Positions 41,705 to 49,631 of a stretch of DNA of 64,000 nt are shown here, one piece after another. Within the stretch, counting starts at the first letter, position 1. Each line of letters begins with the position of its first letter. The stretch comes from Cellulomonas sp. Leaf334 (lineage in GTDB: Bacteria; Actinomycetota; Actinomycetes; Actinomycetales; Cellulomonadaceae). The DNA is taken from NCBI RefSeq assembly GCF_001424195.1, contig NZ_LMOO01000001.1:62001-126000 (forward strand), read 5' to 3'. The notes beneath the pieces were generated by a model. The model saw only the letters and a list, made by a program, of their open reading frames with translations. It did no database searches and was not told the origin of the DNA. The position numbers and the translations under genes are program-made.

Positions 41705-43093
41705 TCAGGCGGCGGCGCGGCCGAGCCCACGGAAGGACCAGCCGGCCTCGCGCCAGCGCGCCGCGTCCAGCTTGCCTCGCGCGTCGATCACGCTCGGCTG
41801 GTGGGTCAGTCCGGCGAGCCGGGCGGGCTCCGCGTCGACGAACTCGTCCCACTCGGTCAGGACGAGCACCACGTCGGCACCCTCGACGGCCTCGTCCACG
41901 CTCGTCGCGTAGCCGAGGGTCGGGAAGCTGGACCGTGCGGTGTCGCCTGCCTGCGGGTCGTAGACCGTGACCTGCGCACCGCGCAGGTGCAGGGCCGCCG
42001 CGACGTTGAGCGCCGGGGAGTCCCGCACGTCGTCGGTGTGCGGCTTGAACGCGGCACCGAGGACGCCGACGCGCCGGTTGAGGACCGAGCCGCCGCAGGC
42101 CTCGAGCGCGAGGTCGATCACCCGCGAGCGCTGGCCCATGTTGATCTCGTCGACCTGCTGGAGCAGTGCCGACGCCTGGTGGGCGCCCAGCTCGTTGGAC
42201 CGGTGCATGAGGGCGCGGATGTCCTTGGGCAGGCACCCGCCACCGAACCCGAGGCCGGCGTCGAGGAACTGCCGACCGATCCGCACGTCGTGCCCGAGCG
42301 CGTCGGCCAGCACGGTGACGTCCGCGTCGGCGGCCTCGCAGACACCGGAGATCGCGTTGATGAACGAGATCTTGGTGGCCAGGAACGCGTTGGCGCTCAC
42401 CTTGACCAGCTCGGCGGTCGGCAGGTCGCACACCACCACGGGGCTGCCCTCGGCGATCGGCCCGGCGTAGACGCGGCGCAGGAGGGCCTCGGACTCGGGT
42501 GTCGTGCCGCCCAGGACGATCCGGTCGGGGTGCAGGGTGTCCTGCACGGCCTTGCCCTCGCGCAGGAACTCGGGGTTCCAGACGAGCTCGGCACGGACCC
42601 CCGCAGGGGCAGCAGTGGCGACGAGCTCGCGCAGACGCGCTCCCGTCCCGACGGGCACCGTGGACTTGCCCACGATGAGCGCGTCGTGCGTGAGGTTCTG
42701 CGCGATGGACGTGGTCGCCGCCTCGACGAAGCGCAGGTCGGCGGCGTGGCTGGTCTTCGACTGCGGGGTGCCGACGCAGACGAAGTGCACGTCCGCCCAG
42801 CCCACCGCCTCGGCGACGTCGGTGGTGAACCGCAGGCGTCCGGTGGCCAGCTGCTCGGTGAGCAGCTCGGGCAGGCCGGGCTCGTAGAACGGCACCTTGC
42901 CGGCGGTCAGCATCGCGACCTTGTTCGGGTCGGTGTCCACGCCGACGACATCCATGCCCAGCTGGGCCATGGCCACGGCGTGGGTGGCGCCGAGGTAGCC
43001 GGTGCCGAGGACGGCGATCCGGGGAGCCGGTCCGTCGGGGTCGAAGGTCGAGCGGGGGAACAGGTCGGTCAGGTCGTTCGTGCGGGTGCTCAT
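41705..43093 (-). CDS. UDP-glucose/GDP-mannose dehydrogenase family protein (UDP-glucose 6-dehydrogenase-like)
   Basis: 462 aa. NAD loop GTGYLG (30-35), LVWNPEFLREGKA (170-181), the ISFINAISGVCE segment and catalytic Cys286 in GFGGGCLPKDI are all conserved. It oxidises a nucleotide sugar to the uronic acid, most often UDP-glucose to UDP-glucuronate. Its ATG overlaps the stop of the GH26 gene (TGATG), so it is translationally coupled to it. It likely supplies precursor for the glycan made by the GT2 enzyme two genes upstream. Confidence 0.92.
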   Translation of the reverse strand: MSTRTNDLTDLFPRSTFDPDGPAPRIAVLGTGYLGATHAVAMAQLGMDVVGVDTDPNKVAMLTAGKVPFYEPGLPELLTEQLATGRLRFTTDVAEAVGWADVHFVCVGTPQSKTSHAADLRFVEAATTSIAQNLTHDALIVGKSTVPVGTGARLRELVATAAPAGVRAELVWNPEFLREGKAVQDTLHPDRIVLGGTTPESEALLRRVYAGPIAEGSPVVVCDLPTAELVKVSANAFLATKISFINAISGVCEAADADVTVLADALGHDVRIGRQFLDAGLGFGGGCLPKDIRALMHRSNELGAHQASALLQQVDEINMGQRSRVIDLALEACGGSVLNRRVGVLGAAFKPHTDDVRDSPALNVAAALHLRGAQVTVYDPQAGDTARSSFPTLGYATSVDEAVEGADVVLVLTEWDEFVDAEPARLAGLTHQPSVIDARGKLDAARWREAGWSFRGLGRAAA

Positions 43094-44643
43094 CACGGCT
43101 CCTGGGTGGTGGTCGGGGTGGGGACGAAGCCGGCGGCCGGGTCCTGGACGCCGTCCACGAACGCCTGCAGCGAGTCCGCGCGGGACTCGATCCGCCAGTC
43201 GTTGGTGACGACCTCGCCGCGGCTGGTGCTGGTGACGGTGTGGTTGAACCAGGCGAACCCGCGGATGTCCGCGTTCTCGGGCCGGGCCAGGGCGTCGAAC
43301 AGGTCGGCGACCCAGGCGGGCTTGTTGCCGCCGACCTCCGACGCCCCGATCTCCGCGAGGAAGATCGGCTTGCTGGTGATGGACCGGAGCTGGTCGAGGG
43401 AGCGGCCGAACGTGTAGTCGAACGTCGGCGTCTGGTCGTCCTTGTACGGCGGCCGGAAGTAGCCGGACAGGCCCACCCAGTCCACGTACTCGTCGCCGGG
43501 GTACAGGCTGCGCATGTACGACGCGTCCTTCTTGGCGTAGTCCGCCAGCGAGTTGACGATGTTGGGTGCCCAGATCCACAGGACGTACTGGTTGGCGCCC
43601 TCGGCCTCGAAGATGTCGTGCACGTGCTGCCACATCCGCACGTAGTCACCCTCGCCGTTGCCGTTGAGCGGGTCCCCGCCCCAGGTGCGCTCGCCCCACG
43701 GGTACCAGTCGCCGTTCATCTCGTGGTCGAGCCGGATCGCCATCGGCAGCCCCAGCGCGGTCACGTCGCGGGCGTACTGCCGCAGGTAGTCGTCGTAGCC
43801 GCCCCCGATGATCGTCGGGAGCGAGAACGCGGGGTCCTCCGACTGGTTGTTGGCGGCCTTGAGCGGACGCGACTCCCACGTGAGCAGCGGGAGCATGCCC
43901 CGCTCCCAGGAACGTGTCACGGCGTCGGCCCGGAACGGTCCGTCCCAGCCCTGGAAGTAGCCGGCGATGGTCGGCGTGGTGCCGACGTTCGCCGCGACGC
44001 TGTCGAGCTCGGCCCAGTTGAAGGGCGACTGCGGCGTGTACAGCCCCAACTGGCGCTGCTCGGACGCGAGGAGCTCGGACAGCGCCGGGGCGGTGGGCTT
44101 GACCGCGGGTGCCGGGGATGTCGGCTGCGGGGCGCTGGCCTGGGCGTTCGCCCGGGCTCGTGCCGCGTCGGCCTCGGCCTGGTCCGCCCGGGACGCGGCG
44201 GAGCGCGCCTTGCCCCGGGCGGCTGCGGCCGCCTTCTCGGCGGCGACCTTGGCCTGGGTGCGGGCAGCGGCCTCGGCGCGCTCGGCCTCGGCCTTCTGGG
44301 CGCCCTCCGCCGCGGCCGCTTCCTGCTCGGCGGCGGCCTTGGCCTTGCCGGCCTCGGAGGCGGCCTTGCGCTCGGCCGCGGCCTTGGCCTGCGAGCGCTC
44401 CAGGGAGTCGACCTCGTCCTCGCGCGCCTCGAGCGAGTTCTTGAGCTTCTCGTTCTCGGCGGCCAGCCGGAGCTCGGCGGGGCTGGCCTTCGCCGACTCG
44501 GTGACGGCGACGGACGGCGACAACCACACCCCCGCCGTCACCGCGACCAGGGCGATCGCGACGCCGGCAGCAGCGAGCCGCTTGCGGGGGGACGGGCGGA
44601 TGGCGCGGGACCACCAGTGGGTGTTCTCGATGTGCTCAGACAT
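43093..44643 (-). CDS. Membrane-anchored glycoside hydrolase family 26-like protein with coiled-coil stalk
   Basis: 516 aa. N-terminal membrane anchor (about 23-45), then an Ala/Glu/Lys-rich heptad region (about 58-165), a Pro-rich linker and a catalytic domain from about 190. The acid/base Glu is in IRLDHEMNGDWYPWG and the nucleophile Glu in KPIFLAEIGAS, matching GH26 (beta-mannanase, lichenase, xylanase family). The catalytic domain would sit outside the cell on a stalk. Its 5' end overlaps the GT2 gene by 8 bases. It probably trims or releases the nascent polymer. Confidence 0.87.
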   Translation of the reverse strand: MSEHIENTHWWSRAIRPSPRKRLAAAGVAIALVAVTAGVWLSPSVAVTESAKASPAELRLAAENEKLKNSLEAREDEVDSLERSQAKAAAERKAASEAGKAKAAAEQEAAAAEGAQKAEAERAEAAARTQAKVAAEKAAAAARGKARSAASRADQAEADAARARANAQASAPQPTSPAPAVKPTAPALSELLASEQRQLGLYTPQSPFNWAELDSVAANVGTTPTIAGYFQGWDGPFRADAVTRSWERGMLPLLTWESRPLKAANNQSEDPAFSLPTIIGGGYDDYLRQYARDVTALGLPMAIRLDHEMNGDWYPWGERTWGGDPLNGNGEGDYVRMWQHVHDIFEAEGANQYVLWIWAPNIVNSLADYAKKDASYMRSLYPGDEYVDWVGLSGYFRPPYKDDQTPTFDYTFGRSLDQLRSITSKPIFLAEIGASEVGGNKPAWVADLFDALARPENADIRGFAWFNHTVTSTSRGEVVTNDWRIESRADSLQAFVDGVQDPAAGFVPTPTTTQEP

Positions 44644-46153
44644 AGACGAGGGCCTCCAGGGCGAAGATGACCAGCGCGATCCCGTAGGGGATCGCGGCCA
44701 GCGGGTTCAGGCGGCGGCGTCGGGCGGGTGCCGCCGGTGCGGGAGCCACGGCGCGACGGGCACGCACGGGTGCCGGTGCGGCGGTCAGGACGGTTCCGTC
44801 GGGTGCGGTGCGCTGGGTGGGCAGGACGCCCGTGGGCGCCGCCCGGTCGACCACGTCGGCCGGCCCGTCCGGTGCCTTCTCGAGCTCGGCGATCAGGTCG
44901 TCGCCGCCCCCCGAGTAGGCCCCGGAGCGCGTGCCCCAGCCGCTCGCGTGCGCCATGCGCAGGAAGCCGAGCAGCCGGATCGGCATGAGGAAGAGCGTCG
45001 AGACGATGATGAAGACGGGCAGCCGCAGGAAGTCGGACGGCTTCTCGTGGAGGTGCCGGATCTGGCGGATGGCCATCGACAGGACGGACGACACGATCAT
45101 CGTCGCGACGACCCACACCCAGCCGCTCAAGCCCGTGTAGGTCTCGAGGATCGCCTGGTAGAGGTTGATGCCCGTGCCGGAGACCGCCCGGTAGATCCAG
45201 CCCGCGATCGTCCCGAACAGCAGGAACGGCAGGATGATGTCGGCGACGAAGAAGATCGCCAGGACCGGGGCGTGCCCGACCATCCAGGGGAGCATGCGCA
45301 GGGTGTTGTACTGGCTCCCGCGGGCCCACCGCAGCTGCTGCTTGGCCAGCTTCTTCACCTGCAGCGGGGCGTCCGTGTAGACGAGGCTCGTGTACTGGTA
45401 GACCGACCGGTAGCCCGCCTTGAGCGTGAGGTTGGTCAGCGTGCGGTCGTCGGAGACCTCGAGGAAGACACCCAGGAACTTCTGGTGCATGAAGTCGTCC
45501 ATGACCTGGACGAGGATGTGCCGGCGGAATGCGATGGTGCGCCCGGGGAGGCAGCCCACCTGGCCGAGCGCGGACTGCGCGGGCATCGAGTAGAGCGCCC
45601 GGGTGTTCTCCAGCCAGTCGGCCCAGCGCGTGATCCAGGACCGCTCGGGGTCGAGGATGCGCTGCCGGGTGGTCACCCCGCCGACCGAAGCGTCGGCGAA
45701 CGGCTTGACCAGCTCGGGCAGCGTGCCGTCGGTCCAGACGGTGTCGGAGTCGACGAGCACCGTGATCTCGCCGCGGGACAGCTCGGTGCCGATCTTCACG
45801 GCGTTGCGCTTGCCGGGGACGGGGGTGTGCACCCAGCGGACCAGCGGGGCGAACTCCTCGCTGACCTCCTGGAGGGCCGGGTTGACCGCGCCGTTGATGA
45901 CGACGATGACCTCGTCGGGGCGCTGCTCGACGATGCGGGTCAGCACGTCACGGAACAGGTCGAGCGGTTCGTCGACGACGGGAATGACCACGCTCGTGGT
46001 GCCGTGGTACTCGCCGGTGTAGGGCTTGTAGCGCCGTGACAACAGCACCTTGAGCAGCCACAACGCCCAGATGATGACGGAGAAGAATGCGAACAGGTAG
46101 AACTCGGACTGGCCCTCGAACATTTGCCGGAGCTGCAGGACGAAAACGAACAT
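44636..46153 (-). CDS. Processive membrane glycosyltransferase family 2 (hyaluronan/cellulose synthase-like)
   Basis: 505 aa. First helix about 18-38. GT-A core with DSD (135-137), EVSDD (232-236) and QQLRW (272-276), i.e. the D, DxD, D, QxxRW set of processive beta-glycan synthases. More helices follow at about 290-410. A long cytosolic tail rich in Ala/Pro/Arg precedes a last helix at the C-terminus. The start at 46153 has a poor ribosome-binding site; MFEGQSEF eleven residues in is an alternative. First gene of an exopolysaccharide operon. The polymer is unknown; UDP-glucuronate may be one donor. Confidence 0.88.
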   Translation of the reverse strand: MFVFVLQLRQMFEGQSEFYLFAFFSVIIWALWLLKVLLSRRYKPYTGEYHGTTSVVIPVVDEPLDLFRDVLTRIVEQRPDEVIVVINGAVNPALQEVSEEFAPLVRWVHTPVPGKRNAVKIGTELSRGEITVLVDSDTVWTDGTLPELVKPFADASVGGVTTRQRILDPERSWITRWADWLENTRALYSMPAQSALGQVGCLPGRTIAFRRHILVQVMDDFMHQKFLGVFLEVSDDRTLTNLTLKAGYRSVYQYTSLVYTDAPLQVKKLAKQQLRWARGSQYNTLRMLPWMVGHAPVLAIFFVADIILPFLLFGTIAGWIYRAVSGTGINLYQAILETYTGLSGWVWVVATMIVSSVLSMAIRQIRHLHEKPSDFLRLPVFIIVSTLFLMPIRLLGFLRMAHASGWGTRSGAYSGGGDDLIAELEKAPDGPADVVDRAAPTGVLPTQRTAPDGTVLTAAPAPVRARRAVAPAPAAPARRRRLNPLAAIPYGIALVIFALEALVYV

Positions 46154-46575
46154 GGCGGTACCCCGCTTTGTACGGTCAACGGAACTTCAGGGCTGACCGG
46201 CGTCGTCGGCGATACAGCGAGAACGTCGAGGAGGTCGCTCTGGTAGGCGCTTTCCTCGCGTCGAACAGTCACGAAGCACGTCTGAGGGAGCTGGGTGACG
46301 GGGGGCTCTGCCCCTCACGTAGAGGGTGCACGGAAAGGAACGGCTGCCGCTCGCCAACCTCGTCAGGAGGCCACGGGCTCGCTCGATGAAACGAACGTAC
46401 CAGGCAGTAACGGACGATTCAGTCGGACGCGCGTCCAGGTGTGACAGCGGTCACCGACATTGTTGCTGCCTCGTCCCGTAATGGTCCGAATTGCCCCGTC
46501 GCGATTTACCGGAACTTTACATGGAATTCATAGGGGTCACGGGGCGCCGAGGCTTGTCCGGGTGTGGTGCACGCC
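46154..46575. promoter_or_regulatory. Long regulatory region upstream of the polysaccharide operon, with a Crp-like site
   Basis: 422 bases, clearly A/T-richer than average, between the gamma-glutamyltransferase stop and the GT2 start, both on the minus strand. At 46440-46455 TGTGA, six bases, TCACC matches the Crp/GlxR operator TGTGA-N6-TCACA except for one base. No gene is convincing: a short minus-strand frame here runs into the GT2 frame. Nothing was found that matches a c-di-GMP riboswitch. The exact promoter is not resolved. Confidence 0.55.
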
Positions 46576-48366
46576 TCAGCTGCCGTGCACCACCACCGCC
46601 GCGCTCCCGCCGCCCCGCCGCGTCGGCTCGGCGACCGCCTGCATCGCGCCGCCGTCGAGGAACTCGATCCCGGTCGCCGCCCCGATCTCGGGGTTGTCCG
46701 CGAAGGTGTGCCCGAGCGCCTGCAGCGCCGTCCGGTCGAACCCGGGCTCGGCCTGCACCGCGGCGGTGTTGCGCTGGGTCGCGCGGGGCGCCGCGACCGC
46801 GGCCGGCAGGTCCATCCCGAGGTCCAGCCGGTTCACCAGGATCTGCAGGACGGTCGTGATGATGGTCGAGCCACCCGGGGACCCCAGCGCCAGGAACGGC
46901 GTGCCGTCGGCCAGGATGATCGTCGGCGCCATCGAGCTGCGCGGCCGCTTGCCAGGGCCGGGCAGGTTCGGGTCGGCGCCGCCCTGCGTGTCCGTGAAGT
47001 TGAAGTCGGTCAGCTCGTTGTTCAGCAGGAAACCACGCCCCGGCACGACGATGCCGTTGCCGCCGAGCGACTCGATGGTCAGCGTGTACGCCACCACGTT
47101 GCCCCAGCGGTCCGCCGTGGTCAGGTGCGTCGTCGACTGACCGTCCGAGCCTTCCGTGCCGACGGCAGCCGTCTCGCACTCCGCCGAGTAGTCGCCGTCC
47201 GGGACACCCGGGGAGACCGGCTTGGTGAGGGCGACCTCCGGGTCGATGAGGCACGCGCGCTCCGCCGCGAACTCGTCGGACAGGAGCTCCTCCAGCGGCA
47301 CGTCCACGAAGGCGTCGTCGCCGACGTAGCGGTTCCGGTCGGCGAACGCCAGGGCGCTCGCCTCCAGGTAGTGGTGGAGCGTCTGCGTCGTGTCCCCGAG
47401 GTCGGAGGCCTCCAGGATGTTCAGCGCCTCGCCCACCGTCGAGCCGCCGGACGAGGGCGGCGCCATCCCGTAGACGTCGAGCCCGCGGTAGGTCACGTGC
47501 GTCGGCTCGCGCAGCGGGGCCTGGTAGGCCGCCAGGTCACCGAGCTCCAGGAGCCCCGGACGCACGACGAGCGGGCTGTTCCGGCGGACCGGGGGATCCT
47601 GGACCGTCCGGACGATCTCCTGCGCCAACCGGCCGGTGTAGAGCGCGTCGGCGCCCTTGCGGGCGAGCAGGTCGTACGTGTCCGCCAGGTCGCGGTTGCG
47701 GAAGACCGAGCCGACGGCGGGCGGTGCGCCGCGGCGCAGGAACAGGTCCGACGAGGACCGGAAGGCGGAGAACCGGGCGACGTTGGCCGTCGTCTGGTCC
47801 ACGAACGTCTGGTCCACCACGAACCCGCGACGCGCGACGTCCGTCGCCCCCCGCAGGGCGCGGCGCAGGTCGAGGGACCCCCACTGCTCCAGGGCCGTCG
47901 CCCACGTCCGCGGGGTGCCGGGCACCCCGACGGACAGGCCGGACGTCACGGCGTCGGCGAACAGGAGCGGCACACCGTTCTCGAGGAACGAGTCGCTGCG
48001 CATCGTCATCGGTGCGGTCTCACGGCCGTCGATCGTGTGGACCTTCCCGGTCGCCGCGTCGTAGTAGACGAAGAAGCCGCCACCGCCGATGCCCGACGAG
48101 AACGGCTCGGTGACCCCGAGGGTCGCCGCGGCCGCGACGGCGGCGTCGACCGCGTTCCCGCCCTTGCGCAGCACGTCGAGACCGACTCTCGTCGCGTCGG
48201 CGTCCACGGTCGCGACAGCGCCTCCGTAGCCGGTGGCCTCGGACACCTTGCCCCCGTGGCCCGGGTGCGGCGGGTGCGCCGAGGCGGGCGTGACGCCCAC
48301 CCCGAACGCGAGAGCAGCGGCGGCGACGAGCGCCACCAGCGAACCGGTCGGCCTGGACGATCGCAT
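46576..48366 (-). CDS. ggt: Gamma-glutamyltransferase (secreted)
   Basis: 596 aa with an N-terminal signal peptide (about 1-30, ending ASA). The autocatalytic Thr is in DGQSTTHLTTAD near residue 411. The PSSGGSTVGEALNILE and SPGGSTIITTVLQI segments form the gamma-glutamyl site. RGLDVYGMAPPSS and LNNELTDF are family hallmarks. It hydrolyses or transfers gamma-glutamyl groups, e.g. from glutathione, outside the cell and liberates Cys-Gly. It lies 69 bases downstream of the rhodanese gene on the same strand. Confidence 0.93.
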   Translation of the reverse strand: MRSSRPTGSLVALVAAAALAFGVGVTPASAHPPHPGHGGKVSEATGYGGAVATVDADATRVGLDVLRKGGNAVDAAVAAAATLGVTEPFSSGIGGGGFFVYYDAATGKVHTIDGRETAPMTMRSDSFLENGVPLLFADAVTSGLSVGVPGTPRTWATALEQWGSLDLRRALRGATDVARRGFVVDQTFVDQTTANVARFSAFRSSSDLFLRRGAPPAVGSVFRNRDLADTYDLLARKGADALYTGRLAQEIVRTVQDPPVRRNSPLVVRPGLLELGDLAAYQAPLREPTHVTYRGLDVYGMAPPSSGGSTVGEALNILEASDLGDTTQTLHHYLEASALAFADRNRYVGDDAFVDVPLEELLSDEFAAERACLIDPEVALTKPVSPGVPDGDYSAECETAAVGTEGSDGQSTTHLTTADRWGNVVAYTLTIESLGGNGIVVPGRGFLLNNELTDFNFTDTQGGADPNLPGPGKRPRSSMAPTIILADGTPFLALGSPGGSTIITTVLQILVNRLDLGMDLPAAVAAPRATQRNTAAVQAEPGFDRTALQALGHTFADNPEIGAATGIEFLDGGAMQAVAEPTRRGGGSAAVVVHGS

Positions 48367-48435
48367 GAGATCTCCTCGGGCGAGGGAGCGGGTGAGACCC
48401 GGTCTACCACTCGCCGGAGCCCGGCGCTCCCGGGG

Positions 48436-48870
48436 TCAGACGCGCGCGTGCACCCCGGGCCCTACCAGCGCGCCGAGACCGGTGCCTCCGGTCACGGGCA
48501 GACCCGCCGCGGCCCACGCGTGGAACCCGCCCACGACGTCGGTCGCGCGGTGCAGCCCGAGGTCGGCCAGCGCGGCCGCCGCCAGGCTCGACGTGTACCC
48601 CTCGGAGCAGAGCACGATCACCTGCAGGTCGTAGCCGGTCGCGGCAGGGATCCGGTGGTCGCTGGCCGGGTCCAGCCGCCACTCGAGGACGTTCCGCTCG
48701 ATCGCGACCGCCTGCGGCACCTCGCCCTCGGCCGCACGTTGCGCCGCAGGACGGATGTCGACGAGCAGGGCGCCCGCGGCGAGGGCGTCCCACGCGTCGA
48801 CCGGGTGGAGCCGGTCCAGCCCGGCGCGGGCCTCGGCCAGGACGTCGTCGATGGTCCGGCGGCGGGTCAC
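48436..48870 (-). CDS. Single-domain rhodanese-like protein
   Basis: 144 aa. LVDIRPAAQRAAEGEVPQA and VLEWRLD precede the active-site loop LCSEGYTSS with Cys88 as persulfide-carrying residue. It probably transfers sulfane sulfur. It overlaps the cysteine dioxygenase gene by 4 bases, so it likely acts on sulfur released during cysteine catabolism. A hairpin-like sequence follows its stop. Confidence 0.9.
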   Translation of the reverse strand: MTRRRTIDDVLAEARAGLDRLHPVDAWDALAAGALLVDIRPAAQRAAEGEVPQAVAIERNVLEWRLDPASDHRIPAATGYDLQVIVLCSEGYTSSLAAAALADLGLHRATDVVGGFHAWAAAGLPVTGGTGLGALVGPGVHARV

Positions 48871-49355
48871 TTGTCGGACTCCGGCTCGTCGGTGTCGACG
48901 GTGCGCGACGGGACGAGGGTGCCGTCCGGTGCGGTCGCCCAGTACGTCATCCGGGTCAGCGGCGGGGAGTAGGCGTGGATGCTCACCGCCGGCGCGGTCC
49001 CGGTGTTGAGCACGTCGTGCCGGTCGCCGGGGTCCACGGTCTGGGTCCGGTCCGCGGGGAAATCCTGCGGGACCAGCTCACCGTCACGGGTCGGTCGGAC
49101 CTCCGTGAGGGTTCCGGCGACGATGGTGAAGGCTGCGGCGGAGTCGCCGTGGTCGTGCAGCTCGGTGCCCTGCGACGGCAGCCAGGACAGCAACCAGACG
49201 TCGACCCCGGGAGGGCCGTCGAGGCGGGTCCACCAGCGGCCGCTCTCCTGGAACTGGACCAAGGGCTGCCAGAGGTCGGGCTGCGCGGCGAGCGAGCGCG
49301 TGAGCGCACTGAGCTCGTCGACATCGAGCGTGCGGGGGGACAGGGCGATGCTCAT
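48867..49355 (-). CDS. Cysteine dioxygenase family protein
   Basis: 162 aa cupin. Metal-binding LHDHGDSAAAFTIVAGTLTE (His-x-His near 66-68) and a later HDVLNTG and SIHAYSPPL supply the three-His site of bacterial cysteine dioxygenases. It converts cysteine to cysteine sulfinate with O2. A Cys-containing leader ORF lies 95 bases upstream on the same strand. This is a sensible place for cysteine-dependent control. Confidence 0.9.
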   Translation of the reverse strand: MSIALSPRTLDVDELSALTRSLAAQPDLWQPLVQFQESGRWWTRLDGPPGVDVWLLSWLPSQGTELHDHGDSAAAFTIVAGTLTEVRPTRDGELVPQDFPADRTQTVDPGDRHDVLNTGTAPAVSIHAYSPPLTRMTYWATAPDGTLVPSRTVDTDEPESDK

Positions 49356-49383
49356 GGTGATGCCTCTCGGGTGCGTCTGCGGG

Positions 49384-49414
49384 CCGACCCGGACGCGTCG
49401 AGGCGTGGGGTCGG
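49384..49414 (-). promoter_or_regulatory. Hairpin between the CDO leader peptide and the CDO start
   Basis: CCGACCC pairs with GGGTCGG (forward coordinates 49384-49390 with 49408-49414), a 7-bp stem and 17-base loop. It lies between the leader ORF stop (49451) and the CDO start (49355). It may form part of an attenuation switch; alternatives are not excluded. Confidence 0.35.
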
Positions 49415-49450
49415 ACGGGGCCTGCTGCCGGCGGGGGCCGGACGGGTGCG

Positions 49451-49528
49451 TCAGTGCTGACAGCGGGCCGGACAGGAACGCAGCGCGAGGGCGGCGCGAC
49501 GGGACGGGAGCGCGGTGACGATGGTCAT
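49451..49528 (-). CDS. Putative Cys-containing leader peptide (25 aa) of the cysteine dioxygenase operon
   Basis: The peptide runs MTIVTALPSRRAALALRS and ends with CPARCQH, with Cys at residues 19 and 23. A strong GGGAGGAG site 8 bases before the ATG supports translation. Short ORFs with basic middle parts and late Cys, in front of sulfur genes, are frequent in actinobacteria and often annotated only as 'putative leader peptide'. Position and composition support cysteine-sensing, but no alternative hairpins could be proven. Confidence 0.65.
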   Translation of the reverse strand: MTIVTALPSRRAALALRSCPARCQH

Positions 49529-49631
49529 CGGGTGCTCCTCCCAGGTCGGCTCGGTCGCGGCGGGCACAGAGCAGCACGCGCCCGTGGGGCCGGTCAAGAG
49601 TTCGGCCAGGACTCTCGCATGGTGGACGAGG

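Noticed and set aside
45940-46272. Minus-strand ORF overlapping the start of the GT2 gene
   Set aside because: Its C-terminal half is a different frame of GT2, and its N-terminal half lacks a ribosome-binding site and motifs.
48412-48432. Hairpin just after the rhodanese stop
   Set aside because: The stem has a bulge and no T-run, so it could be chance; termination before ggt is left open.
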